Part shown: piece after piece, positions 10,301 to 18,409 of the stretch | Numbering within the stretch: the first letter of the stretch is position 1 | Layout of the letters: every line of letters starts with the position of its first letter | Assembly: GCF_963678635.1 (NCBI RefSeq) | Contig: NW_026971418.1 | Location: 62,001-126,000 of the forward strand | Reading direction: 5' to 3' | DNA length: 64,000 bases | From: Symsagittifera roscoffensis | Lineage: Eukaryota; Xenacoelomorpha; Acoela; Convolutidae | Position numbers and translations under genes: made by a program | The notes under the pieces: generated by a model | Database searches by the model: none | What the model was told of the DNA's origin: nothing | The model's input: the letters and a program-made list of their open reading frames with translations, nothing else

Positions 10301-13300
10301 TTGCATAAAAACATCGTCTAAATAGGTGATTGCGTTTTTTTTGAGTATTAGTGGTCTAAAAATTTTGCTCATAAAAGCTGAAAATGCTGCTGGTCCTATG
10401 GATATTCCATAGAATAAGCGGTTGAATTCATATTGTTGGTTTCCGATAACAAATTGTGTTAAACGTCGTGATTGTTCATCTAGTGGCATTTGATTGTATG
10501 CACTATTCATATCGGCGGTTGTAAAGTATTTGCCGTTTATTTTTGTTAAAATAACTTGTATTGGTTCAATGGGCCAATTACATTTTGATTCATCTATAAG
10601 TGAATTGAGGTATCTAGCATCGAGAACGATTTTTAATGATTCTCCTTTAGCTAGAATGATAACGGGGTTGATAAATGTGTTGCCTTTTGGTTGTTCTTCT
10701 TTATTAACTGGTGATATAATGTTGTATTGTTCTAAAATATCGAGTAATCTGTTTACTTTATCATGTAAGTGAATTGGTACTTTACTTGCTCTCTGTTTTT
10801 TGAAAACTGCGTTTGGTTTTAACGGGAGATGTAGTGATGAACTGATTTTTCCAACATCGAATTTTGATGTTGCATAGACTGATGAATATTCAATTAGCTG
10901 TTTGGCTAACTTTTCGAATTCGTCTTGTGTTATTTGTGAATGTTGGAAATTAAACATTGTTAAAAATTTCTGTTGGTCCTCTGTGTAGTTACTTATGTTG
11001 AATGTAGGTTTGAAATATGGAGTTTTTGTGAAATAATCCGTATTTCTGTTTTCGTTACTTATTATATTATTTATAGATAATTCTTCATTAAGAATTGTAG
11101 ATTGGCAAATATCTAGTAATTGGAGTATATTATTTACGCGATAGGCTTTTTCGTGTATTGGTGATATTGTAGCGTTGGTTTCACAATATCCTAAAAGTCC
11201 TAAAGGTAATGTTACTTGGTAAGGTGTGTTGTTATAGACATGTAAGGAAATGATATCGGAATTCGAATTTTTCAAATATTTTATGGATGAGATTGTGATT
11301 TTGAAAAATTTGTGAATAGGTTTGAATTCAAATTCTGACATATAAAATTTTTGTTTGTTCTGTTCTTTATCATATTGGTGAACTTGTTTGATTGAAAAAT
11401 TATAGATATTTCCTGATAGTGGTTTTAGGTGTTTTCTTTGTTGGTTAAATATCGGGTAGAATTTTGAAAAGAATGGTGGTTGTTTATTTAATCTTTGAAA
11501 AAATGTTAAGGATGTTTCTTTTGTTTTTGTATATTTATCTTTGATTAATATTTTACTATTTAGTATGTTAATTGTTGGTATATACTTCGAAATAAATGGT
11601 ATTCCAATGATATTATATTTAATGTCAGTGATATGGAATATTTGTTTAAATGGCTTATTTAAAATTTTGCTTTGTTCCATTGTTCTGGTGGGGAGGAGAA
11701 ATAATTGGATTTTTCCGTAGTTTATCAATGTTGATCCTTGTGCTGTTGCTAACTTACTGGAGGTTTCAAGAGGTGTTAGCTTTGGGTGTAAAGTTTTTAT
11801 TTCATTCCATGTGGGGATGTTTATTATGTTTGATTCTGCTCCTGAATCAATTAAAAAATCTATTTCAAGGTCTGGTGGTTGAAATTCTTTATTTCTTGGG
11901 CTTTCTAAGAGAAATGGAATTGTCCAAATTTTTTCTTTGGGTTGTTCTTTTTGTATATTTTGATAAATGTGGTTTGTATTCAAGCATTTTGTTTTGGTAT
12001 TTTTATTGGTTTGATTTGTAGTGTTAATCTCATTTGTTTCTTGTGTCGTTGGTGTGGAATTTATGGGTGTAGTGTAATAATTTTGAAGAAATTCTGATTG
12101 ATTTTCATATATGTGTGATGAAAAAGGTTGTTCATATATGACAGATTCATAGTCATTTTCGACTTTTATCATATTGATAGAAAGAGTGTTTTCAGTATCA
12201 CTTTCTGAATCTGATGATGTACAGTTTATTTGATTGAGTTGTAACGTATCAGTTACTGTGTCATCAATACCTGGAGGGTCTGATGTTGTTTCTGGATTTG
12301 ACTGTACTTGATTGATTTGTCTTTGATGTTTAGGTGTACTACTTCTGTGGCGATTATTAGAATTATTATAGTTATTATTATTCCGGTGTGGTGATTGGGA
12401 ATAATTTCTATAACGATTATTATAACTTGGGTGTCGATTTTGTGAATTATTTCGCGATCTGTTTTGGTAATTATTGTTTGGTCTGTTATAGTTCGATCTA
12501 TTATATGAGTTATTCCTTGATTGATTGTTCGGGTAATTCTGGTTTCGGTTGTTTGAATAACTTCTATTTCGATTATAGGAGTAGTTTCTATTCCTATTGT
12601 ATGATGAATTTCGTGATTGGTTGTTTGGATAGTAGTTATTTCTTGATTGGGAATTAGATCTAGAAACAAATCGTTGTGTATTTGAATTTGATCTGGAGTA
12701 GTTATTTCGACTATTTGGTCTATTGTAGTGATTTTGTGATGAATTATTCGTGTTTCTTCGTTCTGGTGATCTTCCTCTATAACTTGAGTTATATGGTGAT
12801 TGATTTCTTGTATAATTTGTATTGTTCGGGAGTGGTTTTCCTGAACTGTTGTTGCTGTGGACTGTTTTGTTCGGTAGATTTTGATCTTTTTTCATGTATT
12901 GATAGAATGATTTATTTGGTTCTTTATATTTTTGAGGTTTATTTTGATTGTCTTGCTGTTTTTGTCTACATTCGGAAATACTATGTCCGTATCGTCGGCA
13001 ATAATTACACCATTTTTTGAAAGATGGTTTGCCTTTAAAGTTCGGGTTCTTTTCGTAAATATTGAGTATTTCAGTGATTTTTTCAACGAGGTCTGTCTCT
13101 GATTCCTGTATATTATTAATATTAGTGGGAGTCGTTTCAATTCTATTAACGTATTGTAATTTCAGATTTTCCGTTTCTTCTAGTTTCATCGTGATTTCTG
13201 CTTGTTCTAATTTGTCTACTAGTTTTCGAAAATCTAAATCGGGTTCTCGAATTGAAGAAGGATGGGATGCTCTCTTTTTTATTGCTATTTTCCTTAATTG

Positions 13301-15532
13301 TGGTGTTAAGGTCATCATTAAGATTTCTGTCATCTTTGTGTTTTTATAGTCATGTGTATTTAATGAATATGCTTTTCGAACTAGTGTTTCGATTCGTACT
13401 GCTATTTGCTTGATGGTTTCGTTTGGTAATCTGCGAATTTCATTACATAAAACTCTTTGTTGTTGTTTGTTTCTTTCGGAGTCAAACATTTTTGAAAATT
13501 CCTGTGTAAACCTTTTCCAGTTTGATTTTATTTCTAGAGGTAGTACTGAAAACCATTTTTGGGCTGCGCCATCTAAGGTTGTTTGTATTAACGCTGTGCG
13601 TCGATGTATCCAATTTTGATGTAGTGGCGTATTAATTGGTTCAGGTCCAATATTTAAAATCAGGTTTGCTGTTACTGCATTTAAATAATCTTCTACAGAA
13701 TATTCAGGGTCTGTTCCTGTGAAAACCATTAAAGGTTTGTTTGATGTTATTGATGATCCACCCATAAGGTATGGATTCATTGTCATTTGTAATGATTCTG
13801 CTGCATTTGGCATTTGAGAAAAATTTGAAAGTTGGTTTCTTGTTATTTCATGTTGTTGGAGATAATATGGGAGTGGTATTTCATTTTGCATTTGTGATGG
13901 TTGATACGAGTGTGCAGTCATTGGATTTTGTTGTTGAATTGGTTGAAAAGATTGTGTATTAATTAGATTTTGTTGTTGAATTGGTTGTTGATGTTGTGCA
14001 TCTATTGGTTGTGGAGAAAAATTTCTATGATTTGTACGTGTTCTCTGTATTCCTTGTCTACGATATTCTTGAGTATTTGGTGCAAATATATCTGGTTGTA
14101 AGAAATCATCATCTGAGGATAAATAATCCATTTGATAAGATGTCTGTTTTTTATTTTTATTTTGTTGAAAAAATGGGTAATTTTCACTGTGATCCTGTGG
14201 AGGATTTGGTTGAAAATTTTTGGAATTATATTGGGCCGTTGGGTTATCCCAGTTTCGAGGTCTTGTATATTGGTTAAAATTTCTTTGTGGTTGATTATAT
14301 GTTTTTGATGGATGTGTATAATTATAATTATGGTCTGTAAAGTTGTTTCTAGTGAATGTTTTGCGTGTTTTTGATGGTATTGTCATGGGTCTGTATGTTT
14401 GGTAATCCATATGTGAATATTTAGGGGCAACCGAAGGTTTAACGGTTGATTGTAAGGTTACCTGTGTTTGTGAAGGATTTGTATTTCTTGGTGTTGTTAA
14501 ATTTAGGCGTATTGGTGAAATACTTTGTTGTGTAGTTGTTGTGTGTACAATTTCTTCATTTATGAAGTGTGATGGTGTCTGGATATCTTGTTGAGTAAGA
14601 TTCCTAGTTCCATTGAGGTTTTCATTGTGTATAACTGTAGAGTTTAAACTATTATTTTGTGTATCGGGTAAAAATGTATTATAGTTTAATGGTGTCGCAT
14701 CAATTGTTAATGGTATTACTCTTACATAATCTCTTATGTAAGATATTGTACCTATTGCTTGACTTGAGATTGATTGTGGAAAGCTTATAAATGCGGGATG
14801 AGACCATTCGGGGTCCCAAACATAATCTGATTGTTCTGTGATAGCGGTATCATCGTTCGAATTTTGGGGTCTAAAATTTTTTCTTGCTTGTGCAATTAAA
14901 TCAATATTGTGTGTGAAATAATCTATTATGAACCATGCCAAAATTTTTTGTAGATCGTGTTTTGTATGTTGTGAAACGTCGTCTTTCGTGAAATTTTCTT
15001 TAATGATGTTTAAATAACTAGAGAGTAGTGTGATTTCATGTCGTACTCTTAAATGTTTAGATGTTTCTGTCGGTGAGACATTTGTTAATGGGATTTCGTT
15101 TTCTAATATCGAAATATAACTATATATTATTGCGAAAACTTCATTGGTGAATATGGAGTTTGCTCTTTGTGAGTTATGATATTGGATGCTTTTTATATAT
15201 TCTGAAAAAACTTTTGAAAATTCTAAATCAAGATCGTCTGTTTGAATTGTATATTTTCTATTATTATGGTTTGGGGAAGTGAATTCTATAGAGTAGATTC
15301 CATACTGTTGTGTTATGTTGCATATATCTTTTAGATAGTGATCTATGATTTGTCTTTTGATTTTTACATCGGGGAACTCTGTTTTACATGGACTGATTCC
15401 GGGTTCAAATAAATTTACGAGTAAATTTTGACAAAATATGCGTTGTCCTCTATCAGTATCTGCATCTACTATAAAAGGAAAGATTTCATCATCATCTGGA
15501 GTTTCGTCACCTGGGGTGTGCGTTGAACTCAT
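7310..15532 (-). CDS. gag-pol: Fused Gag-Pol polyprotein, 2740 aa
   Basis: Gag and Pol form one uninterrupted frame. Residues 1 to about 580 are an unrecognised N-terminal region, partly Gln/Asn/Pro-rich. A Ty3/gypsy-type capsid domain spans about 583-800. A CCHC zinc knuckle (CNYCRRYGHSISEC) lies at 842-855, followed by an Arg/Ser/Asn/Tyr-rich tract at about 898-1080. The aspartic protease has DSGAES with Asp1229. RT carries Asp1674 and YLDD at 1737-1740. RNase H begins with CDASNFG at 1886. Integrase has the HHCC zinc motif at about 2248-2290 and a D2321, D2381, E2417 triad with exact D-35-E spacing. A GPY/F-like module lies near 2593, and a Lys-rich tail follows. The start codon overlaps the upstream basic ORF by 26 nt, so leaky scanning or reinitiation is likely. 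There is no gag/pol frameshift. Confidence 0.97.
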   Translation of the reverse strand: MSSTHTPGDETPDDDEIFPFIVDADTDRGQRIFCQNLLVNLFEPGISPCKTEFPDVKIKRQIIDHYLKDICNITQQYGIYSIEFTSPNHNNRKYTIQTDDLDLEFSKVFSEYIKSIQYHNSQRANSIFTNEVFAIIYSYISILENEIPLTNVSPTETSKHLRVRHEITLLSSYLNIIKENFTKDDVSQHTKHDLQKILAWFIIDYFTHNIDLIAQARKNFRPQNSNDDTAITEQSDYVWDPEWSHPAFISFPQSISSQAIGTISYIRDYVRVIPLTIDATPLNYNTFLPDTQNNSLNSTVIHNENLNGTRNLTQQDIQTPSHFINEEIVHTTTTQQSISPIRLNLTTPRNTNPSQTQVTLQSTVKPSVAPKYSHMDYQTYRPMTIPSKTRKTFTRNNFTDHNYNYTHPSKTYNQPQRNFNQYTRPRNWDNPTAQYNSKNFQPNPPQDHSENYPFFQQNKNKKQTSYQMDYLSSDDDFLQPDIFAPNTQEYRRQGIQRTRTNHRNFSPQPIDAQHQQPIQQQNLINTQSFQPIQQQNPMTAHSYQPSQMQNEIPLPYYLQQHEITRNQLSNFSQMPNAAESLQMTMNPYLMGGSSITSNKPLMVFTGTDPEYSVEDYLNAVTANLILNIGPEPINTPLHQNWIHRRTALIQTTLDGAAQKWFSVLPLEIKSNWKRFTQEFSKMFDSERNKQQQRVLCNEIRRLPNETIKQIAVRIETLVRKAYSLNTHDYKNTKMTEILMMTLTPQLRKIAIKKRASHPSSIREPDLDFRKLVDKLEQAEITMKLEETENLKLQYVNRIETTPTNINNIQESETDLVEKITEILNIYEKNPNFKGKPSFKKWCNYCRRYGHSISECRQKQQDNQNKPQKYKEPNKSFYQYMKKDQNLPNKTVHSNNSSGKPLPNNTNYTRNQSPYNSSYRGRSPERRNTNNSSQNHYNRPNSRNNYSRSNSNTQRFVSRSNSQSRNNYYPNNQSRNSSYNRNRNYSYNRNRSYSNNRNQNYPNNQSRNNSYNRSNYNRPNNNYQNRSRNNSQNRHPSYNNRYRNYSQSPHRNNNNYNNSNNRHRSSTPKHQRQINQVQSNPETTSDPPGIDDTVTDTLQLNQINCTSSDSESDTENTLSINMIKVENDYESVIYEQPFSSHIYENQSEFLQNYYTTPINSTPTTQETNEINTTNQTNKNTKTKCLNTNHIYQNIQKEQPKEKIWTIPFLLESPRNKEFQPPDLEIDFLIDSGAESNIINIPTWNEIKTLHPKLTPLETSSKLATAQGSTLINYGKIQLFLLPTRTMEQSKILNKPFKQIFHITDIKYNIIGIPFISKYIPTINILNSKILIKDKYTKTKETSLTFFQRLNKQPPFFSKFYPIFNQQRKHLKPLSGNIYNFSIKQVHQYDKEQNKQKFYMSEFEFKPIHKFFKITISSIKYLKNSNSDIISLHVYNNTPYQVTLPLGLLGYCETNATISPIHEKAYRVNNILQLLDICQSTILNEELSINNIISNENRNTDYFTKTPYFKPTFNISNYTEDQQKFLTMFNFQHSQITQDEFEKLAKQLIEYSSVYATSKFDVGKISSSLHLPLKPNAVFKKQRASKVPIHLHDKVNRLLDILEQYNIISPVNKEEQPKGNTFINPVIILAKGESLKIVLDARYLNSLIDESKCNWPIEPIQVILTKINGKYFTTADMNSAYNQMPLDEQSRRLTQFVIGNQQYEFNRLFYGISIGPAAFSAFMSKIFRPLILKKNAITYLDDVFMQSQTKDEMFNVLEKYHQILQNENLKAAPDKSHFFLTRVKFLGHNIERKTITPLKSRIDAIQKLQPPTNKKKIQEFLGMLNFLSKYVYKMQLYLRPFYNILRQQNNFEWNTEHQTRFEEVKKLLTEQISNTIPDSNQPFYAMCDASNFGIGAALLQSHNGTNKMNLISANSRLFTQAELRLSTLMRECTAIIYTLTEYEFLILGSKHPTVLFTDHKPIIFLFTQKSNPNHRVYRFQLILMKFPNLHIVWTAGKNLALPDTLSRNTPPELLTRKTTVEIPKNIKFYLAENETSPRLECKYAVKTDIEQSQINNLQHFPLYLDCQNNHYEVDLLGTSTFKPIPYSQWIKNNTQQKRTKQHLPKKDHFPLIEKEDLTDKINLSGPQTNDSKYTINQVFDLHDPLDTIPLSKLEIENIFLPPTETITISTLIQYQNLDPIIRQLKSWHKYKTKPIKADSTILGNKTLLRYFRKFNNTTINENTDLLEYNLNESTVPCLPLSMILIAFNISHTQNIKGHSGSEKTYSNFIQNFYFPNAPIWIKVLCNDCIVCQLNKPYPNQKQIAQKQDFKGQSLYFNHRISFDTKGPISPSSEGNSYIMVIVDAFTHYVALNPVPHCNAYYAYTTLYEHWIAKFGLPEILVTDNGTEFINNEIITLCHLYNIKHKPRTSHAPWTNGLVEGMNRSLQEYLRCIINGNDTKYTEWSADVKLFPLAYNSQITTTLGMSPYEMVFNQKPRKPIMFTANSHKNAQGYCQPNKDSICYNLPLHTHDEDHFHHPQILKLASGTHTEWILNRDKKHNEIYQKITKKLLQRQNINEQINSRFTPASELKIGTFVLIPNFNTQKGISKKLQPLRKGPYQIIAKPTDVTYKITDSNKKEIVQHRNNLLPYYPKEYALRELTQLYSFTGLKIIQNEPHLKNTEQNDNPTENQNTKPTATKINTQNHKESPKQRKNRKMTEQIIPQEQIDKSENRKTTRLRNQPRKNYKIFIPQSKILKKVEFQK

Positions 15533-15974
15533 TTTTTCGTTCGATGACTGTTAATATGTAATTATTAATGTGTCGAATTGGTTGATTCCAATTGTATAGA
15601 TGTACTGGTTTGTGTTTGTACTGTTTTTTTATTCTTCTTTTTCCTCTTTGTGATGAATTTGAAGTTGTTTCTGAGTCAGAAAAATATAATTGATCGTGAA
15701 GTGGGCAATTTTTATCTATTGATTCTTTTAGTTTGTAAAGTTCGTCTAAACTGTTGGTTTCTGATTCTGAAAATGCGTTTCGATTTTTTGAAAATCTTTT
15801 TCGTGTTATTTGTCTTTGTTTTGTTATTATTTTCCTCTTTAGTGTTTGTCGTTTTGTGCGAATGTATCCAACTGTTTGTGTATGAGGTGTGATTACAAGG
15901 TCGTATTTTTTGTTATCTATTTCACAATTGTGTAAAACGATTGTTTGTTTATTTCCTAGGTTTTTAAATGACAT
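15507..15974 (-). CDS. Basic 155-aa protein upstream of Gag-Pol
   Basis: This is the first long ATG frame after the leader. It is rich in Lys and Arg, including a dense stretch around residues 40-62 (Lys-Arg-Gln-Thr-Leu-Lys-Arg-Lys) and a second one near 112-122, separated by an acidic Ser/Glu/Asp segment. It has no membrane span. The basic patches fit a nucleic-acid-binding or nuclear-targeting accessory protein, which is inference. It overlaps the Gag-Pol start by 26 nt in another frame. Copy 2 retains the same gene (31226-31689) with one frameshift, which supports it being real. I do not recognise a family. Confidence 0.75.
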   Translation of the reverse strand: MSFKNLGNKQTIVLHNCEIDNKKYDLVITPHTQTVGYIRTKRQTLKRKIITKQRQITRKRFSKNRNAFSESETNSLDELYKLKESIDKNCPLHDQLYFSDSETTSNSSQRGKRRIKKQYKHKPVHLYNWNQPIRHINNYILTVIERKNEFNAHPR

Positions 15975-16155
15975 AAGGTTTAGGATGACGGATGCAAAAG
16001 GTTGTTAAATGATTTCTATTTTCTTAAACTGTTAGTTCTTACGATTTTTTGGTTAGCTTAACCTGGGTCTATTTGTTCAGGGTTGGATAGAAAAGTATAT
16101 CGATTCCGAAGAATGATTTTTTACTTTCTCGTGGCTAGTATAAGTTAAGGTGTTA

Positions 16156-16161
16156 ACTTAC
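16156..16161 (-). promoter_or_regulatory. Candidate major splice donor in the leader (copy 1)
   Basis: The minus strand reads TTAAGTAAGTTAAC, a good 5' splice site, upstream of the first long ATG. Copy 2 keeps ATAAGTAAGTTAAC at 31042-31053. A donor here would let env-region transcripts skip ORF1 and Gag-Pol. Use is inferred. Confidence 0.4.
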
Positions 16162-16471
16162 TTAATCTTACTTAGGGGTAGTGATTGTGTTCAAGGGTTG
16201 GAGAATAGTAAATCGATCCACAAGGTTCAGGTATAATTAGAACGCGAGTAGTTCGTTAGATACTATTTTAAACTTACTAAGTCTAAGATTTATCCTGGGT
16301 CTGGTAAGAGGGGGGGTCAAGTGAAGGATGAATAACCGAAGTTCTTCACTGTTTATCCTAATTTGAATGATTAGTTTTGTTCAAAAATTTCTATTAGTCT
16401 TAGGTCTTTAGAAAGGGTTGGGTAGTGAATCGACGTTTGAGGTCGTTAGACACTAATTAAGTGGGTGGGGG

Positions 16472-16487
16472 AGAACAAAGTTGTTCT
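16472..16487 (-). repeat. Leader inverted repeat AGAACAA/TTGTTCT
   Basis: Two perfect 7-nt arms are separated by 2 nt. The same arms with a different spacer occur in copy 2 at 30721-30736, so the pairing is conserved. Confidence 0.6.
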
Positions 16488-16491
16488 GTTT

Positions 16492-16516
16492 GATCCAAGG
16501 ATAAGCCTTGATGATC
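16492..16516 (-). repeat. Leader 25-nt hairpin repeat, unit 1
   Basis: A 25-mer bounded by GATC at both ends can fold with CAAGG pairing to CCTTG around an ATAAG loop. The identical 25-mer recurs exactly 60 nt away at 16552-16576. Copy 2 has two diverged versions at 30636-30660 and 30692-30716. Confidence 0.7.
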
Positions 16517-16551
16517 AAATTTGAAATTTAATTAAGTAGAAAATGATTTAA

Positions 16552-16576
16552 GATCCAAGGATAAGCCTTGATGATC
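16552..16576 (-). repeat. Leader 25-nt hairpin repeat, unit 2
   Basis: This is an exact second copy of the hairpin-forming 25-mer at 16492-16516, in direct orientation. Confidence 0.7.
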
Positions 16577-16907
16577 TGGTTTTAAAATTAAGTGAATTTA
16601 AGTTTTAATAAAATTTTAAATGTGTGTAAAGGAAAGATTTAGTGTTTTGATGATATTAGTGGGTTTATGATTGCTGTTATGTTTTAGGTGATGGAGCTGG
16701 AACAACAGGATGATTTATGATTACTAACCATTTATTGTCATGCTACTAATTTTTATTTTTTATTTTTCAATAAATATTTTTCAAACATATTTTGTATATT
16801 ACTGCAGAGTTTTAGGAAAACGATCTTAGATCTTTTTATCAATCGTTATTGTATATTAATAATTTTGTTTAGCGCCTGAAATGATTTTGAAGATTAACTT
16901 CAAGGTT

Positions 16908-17141
16908 TTATGTTTGCAAATGAAAATCTAAATTCATTGCCAGTAATATTCTAAATATAAAAGTTTGTTCTGGTTTTTGCCTAACTATCATATAGCTATA
17001 TGGCAAGTTTCTACTTTGTCGTATGTCGTCTCTGGTTCGAGGTCTTCTTCCAATTCCGCGTATTTCTGTTATGGTTCGGAATATTGGCTCTGATCTATTG
17101 AGTCGTAGAGACATTTCGATTAAATTATTGTCGTATAACAT
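16908..17141 (-). CDS. Possible small leader ORF (77 aa), uncertain
   Basis: A basic 77-aa frame with Arg-rich RRPRTRDD lies just after the primer site. The same reading frame is traceable in copy 2 from the LTR edge through about 30297, where one internal stop (30147-30149) interrupts it and the ATG is absent. In copy 1 a TAG interrupts the frame upstream of the ATG. Sequence similarity at protein level in the same frame hints at a former or conditional leader peptide, but neither copy has a full uninterrupted version. Confidence 0.25.
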   Translation of the reverse strand: MLYDNNLIEMSLRLNRSEPIFRTITEIRGIGRRPRTRDDIRQSRNLPYSYMIVRQKPEQTFIFRILLAMNLDFHLQT

Positions 17142-17203
17142 TTTGTAAATGTTTTTGTCTAATTTCTAATCTATTTTGGTTAATTCTAAGCTATTAAGGT
17201 CTT

Positions 17204-17226
17204 GTTCGAGACTTATGGTCGCACCA
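17204..17226 (-). promoter_or_regulatory. Primer binding site (copy 1)
   Basis: Two bases after the LTR the minus strand begins TGGTGCGACCATAAGTCTCG. This is complementary to a tRNA 3' end ...GGTCGCACCA. The match continues to a GTTCGAG-like T-loop sequence on the complementary side, longer than the usual PBS. The primer may be a tRNA-Arg by resemblance, but I cannot confirm it. Copy 2 has the same site with TGGTGCAACC. Confidence 0.7.
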
Positions 17227-17228
17227 GA

Positions 17229-17638
17229 TGAGTTAGGACCGAGTTGGTTAACTCATAGAGTAATTTCGGATAGGGTACACCGTCTGCTCGTCACGCTATC
17301 TTATTTTCGGCCGGATAGATTCGTGCAACTTCTTAGTCTAATACCGATCCTAATCTTACTCTTATACTATCTAGTCTCAGGTTGTTTAACTAGTCTCTGC
17401 TAGGCTCAATAGATCTAGGGTATACTGGTCTATTGCGGCTGCTGAAGTGCTCGGGAGAGTCCAACTAATTTCTAAGTTAAATTCAAATCTCTCTGGTGCT
17501 GAAATTACAAGTAACTTCAGCACTTACAAATAAGTGGGTTGTTAGTTAGATGGATCATGATTGGTTAATATTAAATACTTTACATTGGTAAAACATTTAA
17601 TTTATCCAATCATAAAATATAGTTTAGATCAGGTTCCA
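17229..17638 (-). repeat. 5' LTR of copy 1 (410 bp)
   Basis: On the minus strand it starts TGGAACCTGATCTAAAC and ends CCTAACTCA. It aligns over its whole length with the copy 2 LTRs. The flanking 4 bases upstream on the minus strand are CAGT, which should recur at the 3' end outside the window. It contains a near-perfect 13-bp inverted repeat at 17496-17523. Confidence 0.92.
17496..17523 (-). repeat. LTR palindrome (GTGCTGAAATTAC arms), copy 1
   Basis: Two 13-nt arms around a 2-nt spacer, with one mismatch here. They are perfect in the copy 2 3' LTR at 48991-49018 and partly decayed in its 5' LTR. The element may be a dimeric transcription-factor site or an RNA hairpin. Confidence 0.5.
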
Positions 17639-18409
17639 ACTGAAAAGGTAATACATTTAAAAACTGAATCAGGAAAACTTTTATTCTGTTTTTTTTCACA
17701 GTTCAATGAAATTCCGTGAATTTCTAACACACGTGAGCCTGTCTAAAACAATTTTTGTATGACAGCTACTTGTCATTTCTTTATTTACTCTGTATCATCA
17801 CTTCGTTTTCATTTAAATCTAATCTTTGACTCATATCGTTTTAGTTCCGAGCATCGCTTTGATCTGAAGTTGTCAATTTTTATTTGGTTGTGTCTTTGTT
17901 CATAGCGTTGCTACCATTCATTTAGAAGTACCCTTTCAATTCAACGCTTTTGACATTTCAACCCTGTCAATATTAAAAAAATATCTTCTGAATATTTATG
18001 TATAGTTTAATTGCAATTTGATTTTGTTGAAGTGTCAATCAAACTCAGAAAAAGACTCACGTTATGGGCAATATGGGCTTTTTTAATATTTTTGTGTAAA
18101 TTCACTGAATAATCTGAATTGAGCTGTTTCATTTGCAAATAACTTTGTATATTTCAGTTATTCTGATCTCGAATAAACTAACAGTTTAACGAATGGATAA
18201 TTTAGAAATTTAGCAGTATATCTAGATATATTTCGATAGTTTGTAAAAACAACAAATTTGCTTTTCAGATTTTCTGGAAACAAAATTTAGTTTAGTAATA
18301 AATATAGTTATAATTTGAAATCCGCATTTTGTCTTCGGTACGTTTCGCGTACGTATGTTATAAGAGGCTCCATTTTCCCGAACTAACTTTTTTTGTTTTA
18401 AATAAAAAA
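17639..18409. other. Flanking AT-rich DNA, no feature recognised
   Basis: I saw no coding frame of note and no repeat shared with the rest of the window in this stretch between copy 1 and the tandem array. Confidence 0.4.

Larger units (their letters stand above)
15975..17203 (-). other. Structured 5' leader of copy 1
   Basis: About 1.25 kb separates the primer site from the first long ORF; copy 2 has 1252 nt between its LTR and ORF1. It contains three approximate repeats of a GGTTGG...TAGTAAATCGAT-type motif on the plus strand (16080-16107, 16193-16219, 16413-16437), each near a CCTGGGTCT-like motif, plus three short inverted repeats at 16472-16576 and a splice donor at 16156-16161. All of these recur in copy 2. 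Likely roles are packaging, dimerisation and splicing, by analogy with retroviral leaders. Confidence 0.7.
1..17638 (-). mobile_element. Giant env-bearing Ty3/gypsy LTR retroelement, copy 1 (protein frames intact, 3' end outside window)
   Basis: On the minus strand this copy runs from its 5' LTR at 17638 leftward to base 1. Bases 1-160 are the reverse complement of about 47805-47960 in the complete copy 2, so the window opens inside the 3' noncoding region and the 3' LTR lies to the left. All large protein frames are open: basic ORF1, fused Gag-Pol, two small membrane ORFs, an ATG-less frame, Env and a last 601-aa ORF. Integrase follows RNase H in pol and the integrase has a GPY/F-like module, which is the Ty3/gypsy order. 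Intact frames suggest recent or ongoing activity, but the two LTRs cannot be compared here. Confidence 0.93.

Noticed and set aside
12253..12669. 138-aa frame inside the Gag-Pol region on the same strand
   Set aside because: It is the alternative frame of the Arg/Ser/Asn low-complexity tract, with repetitive Ile/Thr content and no independent support.
17204..17226. Possible tRNA gene fragment next to the LTR
   Set aside because: Its position two bases after the LTR in both copies shows it is the primer binding site.
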